The translations under genes were made by a program, and so were the position numbers. Positions 9,923-17,987 of a stretch of DNA of 64,000 bases are shown one piece after another; the first letter of the stretch is position 1; each line of letters starts with the position of its first letter. The notes under the pieces are model-generated. The model saw only the letters and a program-made list of their open reading frames with translations, was not told the origin of the DNA and searched no databases. The DNA is from Sagittula stellata E-37 (GTDB lineage Bacteria > Pseudomonadota > Alphaproteobacteria > Rhodobacterales > Rhodobacteraceae): positions 496,001-560,000 of the forward strand of contig NZ_CP155729.1 of NCBI RefSeq assembly GCF_039724765.1. Reading direction: 5' to 3'.

Positions 9923-10912
9923 ATGACACGTGTGCTGGTCGTATCCCTGAACTACCGGACGCCGGAGATGACTCTGCGGTCGTTGCGCGCGGCGTTGGGC
10001 GCGCTGGACGGCATCGCGGCCGATGTGGTCTGCGTCGACAACGACAGCGGCGACGGGTCCTATGAGGCGATCCGCGCGGCGGTGGAGGCCGAGGGGCTGG
10101 ACGTGCGTGTCATCCAGTCGGGGCACAACGGCGGCTTCGGCGCGGGCAACAACGTGGGCATCGCGGCACGGATGGCGGACGGGTCGGCGCCGGATTACGT
10201 CTACCTGCTGAACTCCGACGCGTTCCCGGCACCCGGCGCGATTGCCGCGCTGGCCCGCCACATGGAGGCCCATCCGGAGGTGGGCATCGCCGGGTCGCGC
10301 ATCGTGGGCGAGGACGGAGAGCCGCACTGGACCGCCTTCCGCTTCCCCTCTGTCGCGTCGGAGCTGGAAGGCGCGGCACGGGTTGGCCCGATCAGCCGCC
10401 TGCTGGGCGCGTACACTGTGCCGCTGGGCGTGCCGGAGGCGACCTGCCCGGTGGATTGGCTGGCCGGGGCGTCGATGATGATCCGGCAAAGCCTGCTGGA
10501 CCGCATCGGCGGCTTCGACGAGACCTTTTTCCTGTACTTCGAGGAAACCGATCTGTGCCTGCGCGCCGTGCGCGCTGGAAGCAGTATACATTATGTATGC
10601 GAAAGCGAAGTCGTGCACATCGGCTCTGTCTCCACCGGGATGGGCCGGTGGCAGCGGGTGCCCGGCTTCTGGCTGGACAGCCGCTGGCATTACTTTTCGA
10701 AGAACCACGGGCGGGCCTATGCCATGGCCGCGACCGCCGCGCATGTGGCCGGTGGGCTGCTGTGGCGGCTGAGGGTGCTTTTGCAAGACAAGCCGTCCAC
10801 CGATCCCGCGCATTTCCTGCGCGATCTCGTGAAACACGATCTGAAAGCCATGCTGCGCCCGCTTCCGCGGCCAGCCGGCCCGCAACGGAGGGAAGACCAT
10901 GCCCGCGTTTGA
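9923..10912 (+). CDS. Glycosyltransferase family 2, rhamnosyltransferase-like
   Basis: A 329-residue GT2 enzyme resembling WbbL-type rhamnosyltransferases. Visible are VLVVSLNYRTPEMTLRSL, the Asp pair in VVCVDNDSGDGSYEAI, HNGGFGAGNNVGI, the metal site YLLNSDAFPAPG, and the acceptor-side FFLYFEETDLCLRA. The start has a GGAGTAGG ribosome site; it lies 3 nt after the PKS stop and its own stop overlaps the NRPS start by 14 nt. Sitting between two assembly-line genes, it probably glycosylates their product, although transfer to the locus polysaccharide cannot be excluded. It contains copy 2 of the 17-bp motif, where the codons agt ata cat tat gta tgc include the very rare ATA. Confidence 0.88.
   Translation: MTRVLVVSLNYRTPEMTLRSLRAALGALDGIAADVVCVDNDSGDGSYEAIRAAVEAEGLDVRVIQSGHNGGFGAGNNVGIAARMADGSAPDYVYLLNSDAFPAPGAIAALARHMEAHPEVGIAGSRIVGEDGEPHWTAFRFPSVASELEGAARVGPISRLLGAYTVPLGVPEATCPVDWLAGASMMIRQSLLDRIGGFDETFFLYFEETDLCLRAVRAGSSIHYVCESEVVHIGSVSTGMGRWQRVPGFWLDSRWHYFSKNHGRAYAMAATAAHVAGGLLWRLRVLLQDKPSTDPAHFLRDLVKHDLKAMLRPLPRPAGPQRREDHARV
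10584..10600. repeat. 17-bp dyad motif, copy 2 (in GT2 gene)
   Basis: Reads GTATAC-ATTAT-GTATGC, an exact fit to GYATRC-N5-GYATRC. It covers the peptide SIHYVC with a run of A/T-ending codons, including ATA for Ile, inside otherwise G/C-ending coding sequence. The reading frame relative to the motif differs from copy 1. Confidence 0.6.
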
Positions 10913-13900
10913 CTGCGTCCTGATGGGAAACGAATCTTTGCTGGTGCAATGCGCCGAGATGGTGCTGAAGCGCGGCCACGCGATCCGCGCGGTCGTCACC
11001 AAGAGCGATGACGTCCGCCGCTGGGCCACGGGGCGCGGCCTGCGGGTGGAGGATTACGGCCCCGGCCTCTCGGACCGGCTGGGCACCTTCGACTGGCTGC
11101 TGTCGATCGCCAACCTGGAAATGATCCCGGACACGGTGCTGCGCTGCGCGGCGTCGGGGGCCGTCAACTTCCACGACGGTCCGTTGCCGCGCCACGCCGG
11201 GCTGAACGCGCCGGTCTGGGCGCTGGTCGAGGGCGAGACGACGCACGGCGTGTCCTGGCACATGATCGAGGGCGGCGTGGACGAGGGCGACGTGCTGGTG
11301 CAGCGCGGCTTCGACGTGACGCCGGAAGACACCGCCCTGACGCTGAACACCAAGGCGTGGGAGGCAGCGATGGCCTCGTTCCCCGAGGTGCTGGACCAGC
11401 TTGAGACCGGCCTGAAACGCCAGCCGCAGGACCTGTCGCAGCGCACGTATCACGCGCTGAAGGACCGGCCTGCCGGCTTCGGCTTGCTGGACTTCACTCG
11501 GCCCGCCGCCGAGCTTGAGCGGCTGGTGCGCGCGCTGGACCACGGGCCCTACTGGAACCCGCTGTGTGCCGCGAAACTGCGGTCGCGCGATGCGCTGTGG
11601 CTGGTCGGGGGCGCAAGGGTCGAACAAAGCCACGCCGCGCCCGGCACGGTGCTGGAGGCGGGCGACCGGCTGGTCGTGGCCTGCGGCGGCGGCGCGCTGG
11701 CGCTGAGCGGGCTGACGCGGATCTGCGGGATGCCGGTGGACGCGTCCGAGGTGGCCTCGGTCGGGGACGTGTTGCCGCTGGGCGCGGTGGGCGATGCGAC
11801 GGACGCGGTGCGGGCGGAAAAGGCCGCGCGCGCGGCCTTCAGGACCTACGCGCAGGCCACGGTGCCGGGCGCGGGCGGCACACCGGGAGAGATCCGTGCG
11901 CTGGAGCTTGAGACCGTGTCGGAGGCGGCGGTGTCGCTTTGGGCGCGGCGCGTGACGGGGCTTGAGGTCGTCGACCTTGCCTTTGCCTGGCACACGGGGT
12001 CCGACCTGGTGTCCGACTGGGCGCTGTGGCGCTGCGCGGCGGAGCCGTCCGAACCGCTGCCCTTCGCCACCGATCTGTTTGCCCGCGCGCCAGAGCTGTC
12101 CTGGCCCGAGATGCCGGAGATCGGCGTCAGCCGCGGCGGCCACGTGCCGGGCACGGTGGTCACGGTGGACCTGCAAACCGGGGCGCTGACATACGACGCC
12201 GGCCGGCTTGCGCCGCGCATGGCCGAGATCCTCGCCGCGCGGTTGGAATGCTGGGCCGTGACGCCCGAATTGCCCCTCCCGGAGGAAGAGCGCGCGCAGG
12301 TCGTGGAGGAATGGAACGCCACCGGTCTCGACCACGACCGCAGCCTGACGATGCAGACCGCGTTCGAGGCGCAGGTGGCCCGGACTCCGGACGCCGTGGC
12401 GCTGATCTTCGAGGATACGAAGCTGACCTATGCCGACCTCAACGCCCGCGCCAACCGCGCCGCGCATCTGCTGCGCGAGCTGGGCGTCGGCGCAGGGCAG
12501 GTCGTGGGTCTGTGCACCTCGCGCTCGGTCGACCTGATGGTCGGGGCGCTGGCGATCCTCAAGGCGGGCGGCGCTTACCTGCCGATGGACCCGTCCTACC
12601 CGGCGGACCGGCTTCAGCACTTCGTCGAGGACAGCGGCGCGCGGGTGATCGTGACGCAGGCCAAGCTGGACGCAAAGCTGCCCCGCCACGATGCGGCCCT
12701 TCTGGTGCTGGACGCGGAGCCCCGGCTGGACACCATGCCCGACGCCAACCCGGCGCCTGTCAGCGGCCCCTCCGATCTTGCATACATGATTTATACAAGC
12801 GGCTCGACCGGCAAGCCCAAGGGCGTCATGGTCGAACACCGCAACGCCGTGAACTTCTACCTCGGCATGGACCAGCATATCCCGGCAGAGGGCGTCTGGC
12901 TGGCCGTCACCTCCCTGTCCTTCGACATTTCGGTGCTGGAGCTGTTCTGGACCACGGCGCGCGGCATGACGGTCGTGCTGACCGGCGACGAGGACCGCGG
13001 CATGATCTCGAAGGGGCCGATGCCGACGGCGGGCGGGATGGACTTCTCGCTGTATTACTGGGGCAATGACGACGGCGCGGGGCGGGACAAGTACGCGCTC
13101 CTGCTGGAGGGTGCCAAGTTCGCCGACGAGAACGGATTCGTCGCGGTCTGGACGCCGGAACGCCACTTCCACGCCTTTGGCGGACCCTACCCGAATCCCT
13201 CTGTGACCGGCGCCGCCGTGGCTGCGGTGACGAAGAACATCGGCGTGCGCGCCGGATCGGTCGTGGCCCCGCTGCACCATCCCGCCCGCATCGCCGAGGA
13301 ATGGGCCGTCATCGACAACCTGACGAACGGGCGCGCGGGCATGGCCATCGCCAGCGGCTGGCAGCCCGACGACTTCGTGCTGCGCCCCGAGAACACCCCG
13401 CCCGAGAACAAGCCCGCGATGATGCGCGACCTCGACACCGTGCGGAAGCTGTGGCGCGGCGAGGCGGTGGCCTTCCCCCGCAAGGACGGATCGCTGCACG
13501 AGGTGGTGACCCAGCCGCGCCCGGTGTCGTCCGATCTGCCGGTCTGGGTGACGACGGCGGGCAACCCGGCCACCTGGAAGGAGGCGGGCGCCAACGGCTG
13601 CAACGTGCTGACCCACCTGCTGGGCCAGTCGGTCGCCGAGGTGAAGGGCAAGATCGACCTCTACCACGCGGCGCTGCGCGAAGCGGGCCACGACCCGGCG
13701 GATTTCAAGGTGACGCTGATGCTGCACACCTTCATCTCCGACACCCGCGACCACGCCCGCGAAATCGCCCGCGGCCCGATGAAGGACTACCTGAACTCGG
13801 CGGCGGGCCTCATCAAGCAATACGCCTGGGCCTTTCCCGCCTTCAAGCGGCCTGAGGGCGTGTCGAACGCCTTCGACCTGCAGCTCGACGGGCTTGAGCC

Positions 13901-15464
13901 GGACGAACTGGACGCCATCCTCGACTTCGCCTTCGAACGCTACTTCAACGACAGCGGCCTGTTCGGCACGGTGGAGGACGCGCTGGCGCGGGTCGAGGAG
14001 GTCCGGGCCATCGGCGTGTCCGAAGTCGCCTGCCTGATCGACTACGGCATCGACCGCGACGTGGTGCTGGAAGGGCTGCGCCCGCTGGCGAAGGTCGTGG
14101 CCAAAGCCAACGAGGATCGTACACTGGCGCCGGACGATTTCTCCATCGCGGCGCAGATCGTGCGGCACGGCGTGACCCACCTGCAATGCACGCCGTCGAT
14201 GGCACGGATGATCGCGCTGAACGACGAGGCGCGCTTTGCCCTGAAAAGTGTGCAACATGTATACTTGGGTGGCGAACCCCTCCCCGGCGCGCTGGTGGCG
14301 GAATTCGCCCGGATCACGAAGGCGCGTGTGACCAACATGTACGGCCCGACAGAGACGACGATCTGGTCCTCCTGCACGCGCGCCGAACCGGGCGAGCAGG
14401 TGGTCAACATCGGCCTGCCGCTCGCCAACCAGCAGCTCTACGTGCTGGACGAGGCCGGGCAGCCCGTCGGCATCGGCATGGAGGGCGAGCTGTGGATCGG
14501 CGGCGAGGGCGTGACGCGCGGCTACTGGCAGCGCCCCGACCTGACCGCCGAACGCTTCAGGCCGAACCCCTTCCACCCGGGACGGATGTACGGCACCGGC
14601 GATCTCGTGCGCCGCAGGCCGGATGGGCGGATCGATTTCGTCGGCCGCGTCGACCACCAGGTGAAACTGCGCGGACACCGCATCGAACTGGGCGAAATCG
14701 AGGCCGTGCTGGAAGCGCTGCCCGGCGTCACCCAGTCCGTCGTCATGGCACGCGAGGACACGCCCGGCGACATGCGGCTGGTCGGCTACTACACCGGCAC
14801 CCCGCAGGACGAAGCCGCGCTGAAGGCGGCCATGGCGAAGGACCTTCCGGCCTACATGGTCCCGGGCCGTTTCGTGGCGCTGGCGCGCTTCCCTCTGACC
14901 CCGAACCGCAAGGTCGACCGCAAGGCCCTGCCGCGCCCCGAAGCCGTTTCCGTCGCGAACTCGGGCCAGAAATCCGGCCAGAAAACGGGTCAGAAGCCGA
15001 CCCGGAAACCGGACCGCACCATAGCAGCGCCCGGAGTCCCCAACGCCTCCGCCACCGGCGAGGGCGCCGACCCGCTGGCCGTGCAGGCGCAGGTGGCCGC
15101 GATCTGGGAACGCTACCTCGGTGTGCAGAAACCGAAGGGCACGGACAACTTCTTCGACCTCGGCGGCCATTCCCTCCTCGCCGTGCAGGTGCACCGCGCC
15201 ATCCGCGAGGAACTGGGCGCGGTGAAGCTCTCGATCACCGACATCTTCCGCCTGCCGGTCCTCTCCGACCTCGCCAAACGGGTCGCGGAACTGGCCGGCC
15301 CGGTCGTGCCGAAGGCGGTGCCGGCACGGACCGCGCCACCGGCGCCGGGACCCGAGCCGGTCGCCGTGTCGCAAATGCCGGAACAGACCGCCGCCACCCG
15401 GGCAAGCGCCCGTTCCGACGCCATGGCCCGCCGGCGCGAAATGCGCAGCCGCAGGCGCGCCTGA
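10899..15464 (+). CDS. NRPS-like protein: formyltransferase, condensation remnant, A domain with embedded luciferase-like monooxygenase, PCP
   Basis: A 1521-residue protein. Residues 1-300 are a formyltransferase like Fmt/LgrA-F with the catalytic set Asn90, His92 and Asp128 (NFHDGPLP, GVDEGDV). Residues 310-460 look like the tail of a condensation domain, with no HHxxxDG. The adenylation domain begins near 480 (YTSGSTGKPKG at 632; A4 SFDISV at 674) and is interrupted at about 714-1065 by an LLM-class flavin monooxygenase (MDFSLYYWG, ERHFHAFGG, ASGWQPDDF). It resumes with A5 NMYGPTETT near 1145. PCP Ser1425 lies in DLGGHSLLA. My reading of the pocket is D-I-L-Q-Y-G-M-I-W-K, close to the known glycine code DILQLGLIWK. 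The same A4/A5 insertion occurs in MtaG/MelG, where glycine is alpha-hydroxylated. There is no active C and no TE, so the chain must leave by transfer, probably to the PKS at 3479. The start has a GGAGGGA site. Confidence 0.9.
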   Translation: MPAFDCVLMGNESLLVQCAEMVLKRGHAIRAVVTKSDDVRRWATGRGLRVEDYGPGLSDRLGTFDWLLSIANLEMIPDTVLRCAASGAVNFHDGPLPRHAGLNAPVWALVEGETTHGVSWHMIEGGVDEGDVLVQRGFDVTPEDTALTLNTKAWEAAMASFPEVLDQLETGLKRQPQDLSQRTYHALKDRPAGFGLLDFTRPAAELERLVRALDHGPYWNPLCAAKLRSRDALWLVGGARVEQSHAAPGTVLEAGDRLVVACGGGALALSGLTRICGMPVDASEVASVGDVLPLGAVGDATDAVRAEKAARAAFRTYAQATVPGAGGTPGEIRALELETVSEAAVSLWARRVTGLEVVDLAFAWHTGSDLVSDWALWRCAAEPSEPLPFATDLFARAPELSWPEMPEIGVSRGGHVPGTVVTVDLQTGALTYDAGRLAPRMAEILAARLECWAVTPELPLPEEERAQVVEEWNATGLDHDRSLTMQTAFEAQVARTPDAVALIFEDTKLTYADLNARANRAAHLLRELGVGAGQVVGLCTSRSVDLMVGALAILKAGGAYLPMDPSYPADRLQHFVEDSGARVIVTQAKLDAKLPRHDAALLVLDAEPRLDTMPDANPAPVSGPSDLAYMIYTSGSTGKPKGVMVEHRNAVNFYLGMDQHIPAEGVWLAVTSLSFDISVLELFWTTARGMTVVLTGDEDRGMISKGPMPTAGGMDFSLYYWGNDDGAGRDKYALLLEGAKFADENGFVAVWTPERHFHAFGGPYPNPSVTGAAVAAVTKNIGVRAGSVVAPLHHPARIAEEWAVIDNLTNGRAGMAIASGWQPDDFVLRPENTPPENKPAMMRDLDTVRKLWRGEAVAFPRKDGSLHEVVTQPRPVSSDLPVWVTTAGNPATWKEAGANGCNVLTHLLGQSVAEVKGKIDLYHAALREAGHDPADFKVTLMLHTFISDTRDHAREIARGPMKDYLNSAAGLIKQYAWAFPAFKRPEGVSNAFDLQLDGLEPDELDAILDFAFERYFNDSGLFGTVEDALARVEEVRAIGVSEVACLIDYGIDRDVVLEGLRPLAKVVAKANEDRTLAPDDFSIAAQIVRHGVTHLQCTPSMARMIALNDEARFALKSVQHVYLGGEPLPGALVAEFARITKARVTNMYGPTETTIWSSCTRAEPGEQVVNIGLPLANQQLYVLDEAGQPVGIGMEGELWIGGEGVTRGYWQRPDLTAERFRPNPFHPGRMYGTGDLVRRRPDGRIDFVGRVDHQVKLRGHRIELGEIEAVLEALPGVTQSVVMAREDTPGDMRLVGYYTGTPQDEAALKAAMAKDLPAYMVPGRFVALARFPLTPNRKVDRKALPRPEAVSVANSGQKSGQKTGQKPTRKPDRTIAAPGVPNASATGEGADPLAVQAQVAAIWERYLGVQKPKGTDNFFDLGGHSLLAVQVHRAIREELGAVKLSITDIFRLPVLSDLAKRVAELAGPVVPKAVPARTAPPAPGPEPVAVSQMPEQTAATRASARSDAMARRREMRSRRRA
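12780..12796. repeat. 17-bp dyad motif, copy 3 (at A-domain core A3)
   Basis: Reads GCATAC-ATGAT-TTATAC, one mismatch to GYATRC-N5-GYATRC. It encodes AYMIYT just before the A3 loop using gca, att, tat and aca, unlike neighbouring codons. Confidence 0.5.
14248..14264. repeat. 17-bp dyad motif, copy 4 (in NRPS A domain)
   Basis: Reads GTGTGC-AACAT-GTATAC, one mismatch to GYATRC-N5-GYATRC. It encodes SVQHVY with agt, caa, cat and gta codons, followed by ttg ggt, all unusual for this gene. Confidence 0.5.
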
Positions 15465-15483
15465 TCCCATGCCCGCATCCGAC

Positions 15484-15563
15484 TTCATCTTGGCCGAAAT
15501 ACCTCGGGGGGTCCGGGGGGCGGCGCCCCCCGGCGGGTCGGGCCGCGCCAGCGGCCCGAAACC
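15484..15563. repeat. Intergenic REP-like palindromic element, family 1, copy 1
   Basis: Begins TTCATCTTGGCC-AAATACC and continues into a G-run and C-run hairpin (GGGGGGCGGCGCCCCCC) plus a GGGCCGC/GCGGCCC stem. The same head and layout recur at 27273-27360, and a degenerate head at 45151-45180. It fills the gap between the NRPS and PPTase genes. Comparable elements are common in Rhodobacteraceae intergenic DNA (recalled, not searched). Confidence 0.75.
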
Positions 15564-15582
15564 GCACTGGAAAAGGCCACCC

Positions 15583-16224
15583 ATGACACAGGCCGAACAG
15601 ACCCTGCTGGCTCTCGTATGCCAGTTGCATACACCAGATGTGCACTGGGGAATCTCCCGGCTCGACGAGGACGCTGTCCTTTCGGCGTCCGAAGCGGCCT
15701 CGGTCGCCCGGGCCGTGCCCGCCCGGAGGCAGGAATTCGCCGCCGGGCGCCTCGCGGCCCGCCGCGCGCTGGCCGGCCTGCGACCGGACGACCGGCCCAC
15801 CGACCTGCCCGCCGGTCCCGACCGGCTGCCGCTCTGGCCCGCCGGGTTGACCGGGTCGATCAGCCATGCCGCAGGGCTTGCGGTCGCCGCCGTCGCGCGG
15901 TCTCCGGTGCGGCTCGGCATCGATCTGGAGGCCGACAAACCCCTCGATCCGGATCTGGTGCCGGAGATCTGCCTGCCGTCCGAATACGGCACACCGGCGG
16001 TCCGCGTGTTCTCCGCCAAGGAGGCAGTCTTCAAGGCGGAGTATCCCCACACCCGGGTGATGCACGGTCTCCACGGCATCGAGGTGGACCTTGCCGAAGG
16101 ATGCGCCCGCTACACCGACCACCCGGAGGTGGCCGCAATTCCGCCCGAATCGCGGCGGCCGCTTTGCGTCGCGCAGGCGGTCGGCGGCGGGTTGATCCTG
16201 TCGGTCAGCCGGTCGAAAGCCTAG
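15583..16224 (+). CDS. 4'-phosphopantetheinyl transferase, EntD/Sfp type
   Basis: A 213-residue PPTase that moves phosphopantetheine from CoA to the carrier-protein serine. It shows the family signature as GIDLEADKP with the Mg-binding acidic residues, then FSAKEAVFKA, and SISHAAGLA ahead of it. Length and the RRQEFAAGR motif fit the EntD-like subgroup. The start is ATG 15583; an upstream in-frame reading would run through the REP-like repeat. Its position straight after the NRPS suggests that it activates ACP Ser1802 of the PKS and PCP Ser1425 of the NRPS. Copy 5 of the 17-bp motif lies at codons 12-17, close enough to the start to act as an operator. Confidence 0.9.
   Translation: MTQAEQTLLALVCQLHTPDVHWGISRLDEDAVLSASEAASVARAVPARRQEFAAGRLAARRALAGLRPDDRPTDLPAGPDRLPLWPAGLTGSISHAAGLAVAAVARSPVRLGIDLEADKPLDPDLVPEICLPSEYGTPAVRVFSAKEAVFKAEYPHTRVMHGLHGIEVDLAEGCARYTDHPEVAAIPPESRRPLCVAQAVGGGLILSVSRSKA
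15616..15632. repeat. 17-bp dyad motif, copy 5 (start of PPTase gene)
   Basis: Reads GTATGC-CAGTT-GCATAC, a perfect inverted repeat and exact fit to GYATRC-N5-GYATRC. It lies 33 nt into the PPTase gene over VCQLHT, with gta, ttg and aca codons uncommon here. Confidence 0.6.
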
Positions 16225-16490
16225 CATGGGACGGACGCTTCGTGTTCAATCCCGCCTGGATCGCGGCATTCTGTCTATCCTGCGGAAATTGCGGCGGAAA
16301 TGTGGCGGTGTTTCAGGTTTTGGCGACGCTCTGTTTCCGGAACACCGGCCATCCGGGCGTGGCTTAAATATGGCAGATGGCCTAGATTGCGGCGAGAAGA
16401 GGGCGCACCTCGGTCGCAATCGGTCAAACCCTTGGCCGGATCGGGGCAACCTTCTCCGCATCGGGGGCCAACTTTGCGGGAGTGTGTGAC

Positions 16491-17819
16491 ATGAGCCAGT
16501 TTCAATCTGTCGGAGAGGTATTCGCCGCCCTGCGCCGTCGCGCCTGGGTGATCCTCGGCATCTTCCTTGTCGGGTGCGTGATCTCGGTCGATTACGCGCT
16601 CATGCAGCAGAAGGTCTACGAGGCGACCGCCGTGGTCCAGATCGAGGACGCCCGCGTCACGAGCACCGCCACGGGCACCGCCGCCGACGCCAATGAAGCG
16701 TCGCGCCGGCTGCAACTGATCGAGCAGCGGCTGATGTCCCGGGACAACCTCGTGAGCCTGATGGACAAGTACGACCTCTTTGCCGAAGATCCGGCGCTCA
16801 ACGATGGCGAGCGCATCTACATGATGCGGCAGGCCGCGCGCATCACCCCGATCACCCGCCCCGGACCGACCTTCTCCGCTGCCGCGCAGGCGCCCTCGGG
16901 GCTGATGATATCCGTCATGCTGCCCGATCCGGAGAAGGCCGCCGTCGTGGCCAACGACCTGATGACCAAGGTCATCGCCGAATCCCGCGACCGGTCGGCC
17001 GAGCAGGCGAGCGAGACGCTGGCCTTCTACCAGACCGAGGAAGCCCGCGTGGATGCAGAGATCGTCGCGCTGGAAGACCGCATCGCCGACTACAAGAAGG
17101 CCAACTCCGCGCAGTTGCCCGCCGGTGTCGCCGCACTGCGCACCGAGCTGACGACGCTGCGCGAGACGGAGCTGGACCTGTCGCAGGAGATCATCACGAT
17201 CCAGGGCGATACCGCCCGCAAGCGGCCGGAAGATCTGGCCCGGCAGGTTGCCCAGCTTGAGGACCAGCGCGCGCTGGTTGCCGCCCGCGCGACCGAGATC
17301 GAGGGGCAGATCGCCTCTGCCCCGGAGGTCGAGCGCCAGCTTGGCCAGCTGGAGCGCGAAATGGACCGTCTGAAGGACCAGTACAGCGTGATCACCCGCG
17401 GCAAGGCCGAGGCGGAGATGGGCCAGGCGTTGCAGGATCGGCAGGCCGCGGGCCGCTACGAAGTGCTTGAGACCGCGCTGGTGCCGGACGATCCGGTCAC
17501 CTCCAGCCGCAAGAAGATCGCCGGAATGGGCGCCGTCGCCAGCCTGATCGCCGGTCTGATCGTGGCGCTTGTGTTCGAGATCATGAACCCCGCGATCCGC
17601 ACCCAGAAACAGATGGAGCGTGTGCTGGGCATTCAGCCGGTTGTCGTTATCCCGGTGATCTCGACCCGCCGCGACCGGACGTGGGGCGGCCTGAAGTTCC
17701 TGGCCAAGGCCCTGGGCATCGTCGCGCTGGTCGGCGGTGTGGCGGCCTGGCTGACGAAGATCTCAGGCCTGGGCGCGCTGTTCGGCGGCGGGGCACCGCG
17801 CCGCGCCGTTCGGGGCTGA
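16491..17819 (+). CDS. GumC/Wzz-type polysaccharide chain-length protein
   Basis: A 442-residue inner-membrane protein of the Wzz/GumC (PCP) family controlling polysaccharide chain length and export. The first membrane segment is near residues 15-35 (WVILGIFLVGCVISVDYALM). A long periplasmic region is rich in coiled coil (LRETELDLSQEIITIQGD; VERQLGQLEREMDRLKDQY). A second segment lies at MGAVASLIAGLIVALVFEIM and a further hydrophobic stretch near the C-terminus. There is no kinase domain; the separate convergent ATPase at 17988-19667 is the likely partner. ATG 16491 was preferred over GTG 16482 because GGGAG lies 8 nt before it. The 266 nt upstream contain no gene I can support. Confidence 0.85.
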   Translation: MSQFQSVGEVFAALRRRAWVILGIFLVGCVISVDYALMQQKVYEATAVVQIEDARVTSTATGTAADANEASRRLQLIEQRLMSRDNLVSLMDKYDLFAEDPALNDGERIYMMRQAARITPITRPGPTFSAAAQAPSGLMISVMLPDPEKAAVVANDLMTKVIAESRDRSAEQASETLAFYQTEEARVDAEIVALEDRIADYKKANSAQLPAGVAALRTELTTLRETELDLSQEIITIQGDTARKRPEDLARQVAQLEDQRALVAARATEIEGQIASAPEVERQLGQLEREMDRLKDQYSVITRGKAEAEMGQALQDRQAAGRYEVLETALVPDDPVTSSRKKIAGMGAVASLIAGLIVALVFEIMNPAIRTQKQMERVLGIQPVVVIPVISTRRDRTWGGLKFLAKALGIVALVGGVAAWLTKISGLGALFGGGAPRRAVRG

Positions 17820-17987
17820 TCCTCATCCAACCCGAACACGTTTCCCGTTCTGGTGGGGATCGGACGGGAACGGGACCGCGGCGGGCCGGTGGGGCCTTGC
17901 CGCGGTTACCTGTTGGACCGGGTCTGGATGTGATTTGGGGAAGACTGTAGCGCGCGCAGGCGCCGGGACCGGCCGGGGCCGCGCCGT

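Noticed and set aside
5183..11029. A reverse-strand open frame of about 1950 codons opposite the PKS and GT2 genes
   Set aside because: It is the antisense of G/C-ending codons, rich in His, Arg and Gln with no recognisable domain. The forward strand has full PKS motifs.
10392..16079. A reverse-strand open frame of about 1900 codons opposite the NRPS
   Set aside because: Same cause: mirror of high-GC third positions, no domains, and the forward frame is fully accounted for.
17847..17880. Stem-loop (TCCCGTTC with GAACGGGA) between the convergent Wzz and BY-kinase genes as a terminator
   Set aside because: The loop is long and there is no T tract. It may help stop transcription, but the case is weak.
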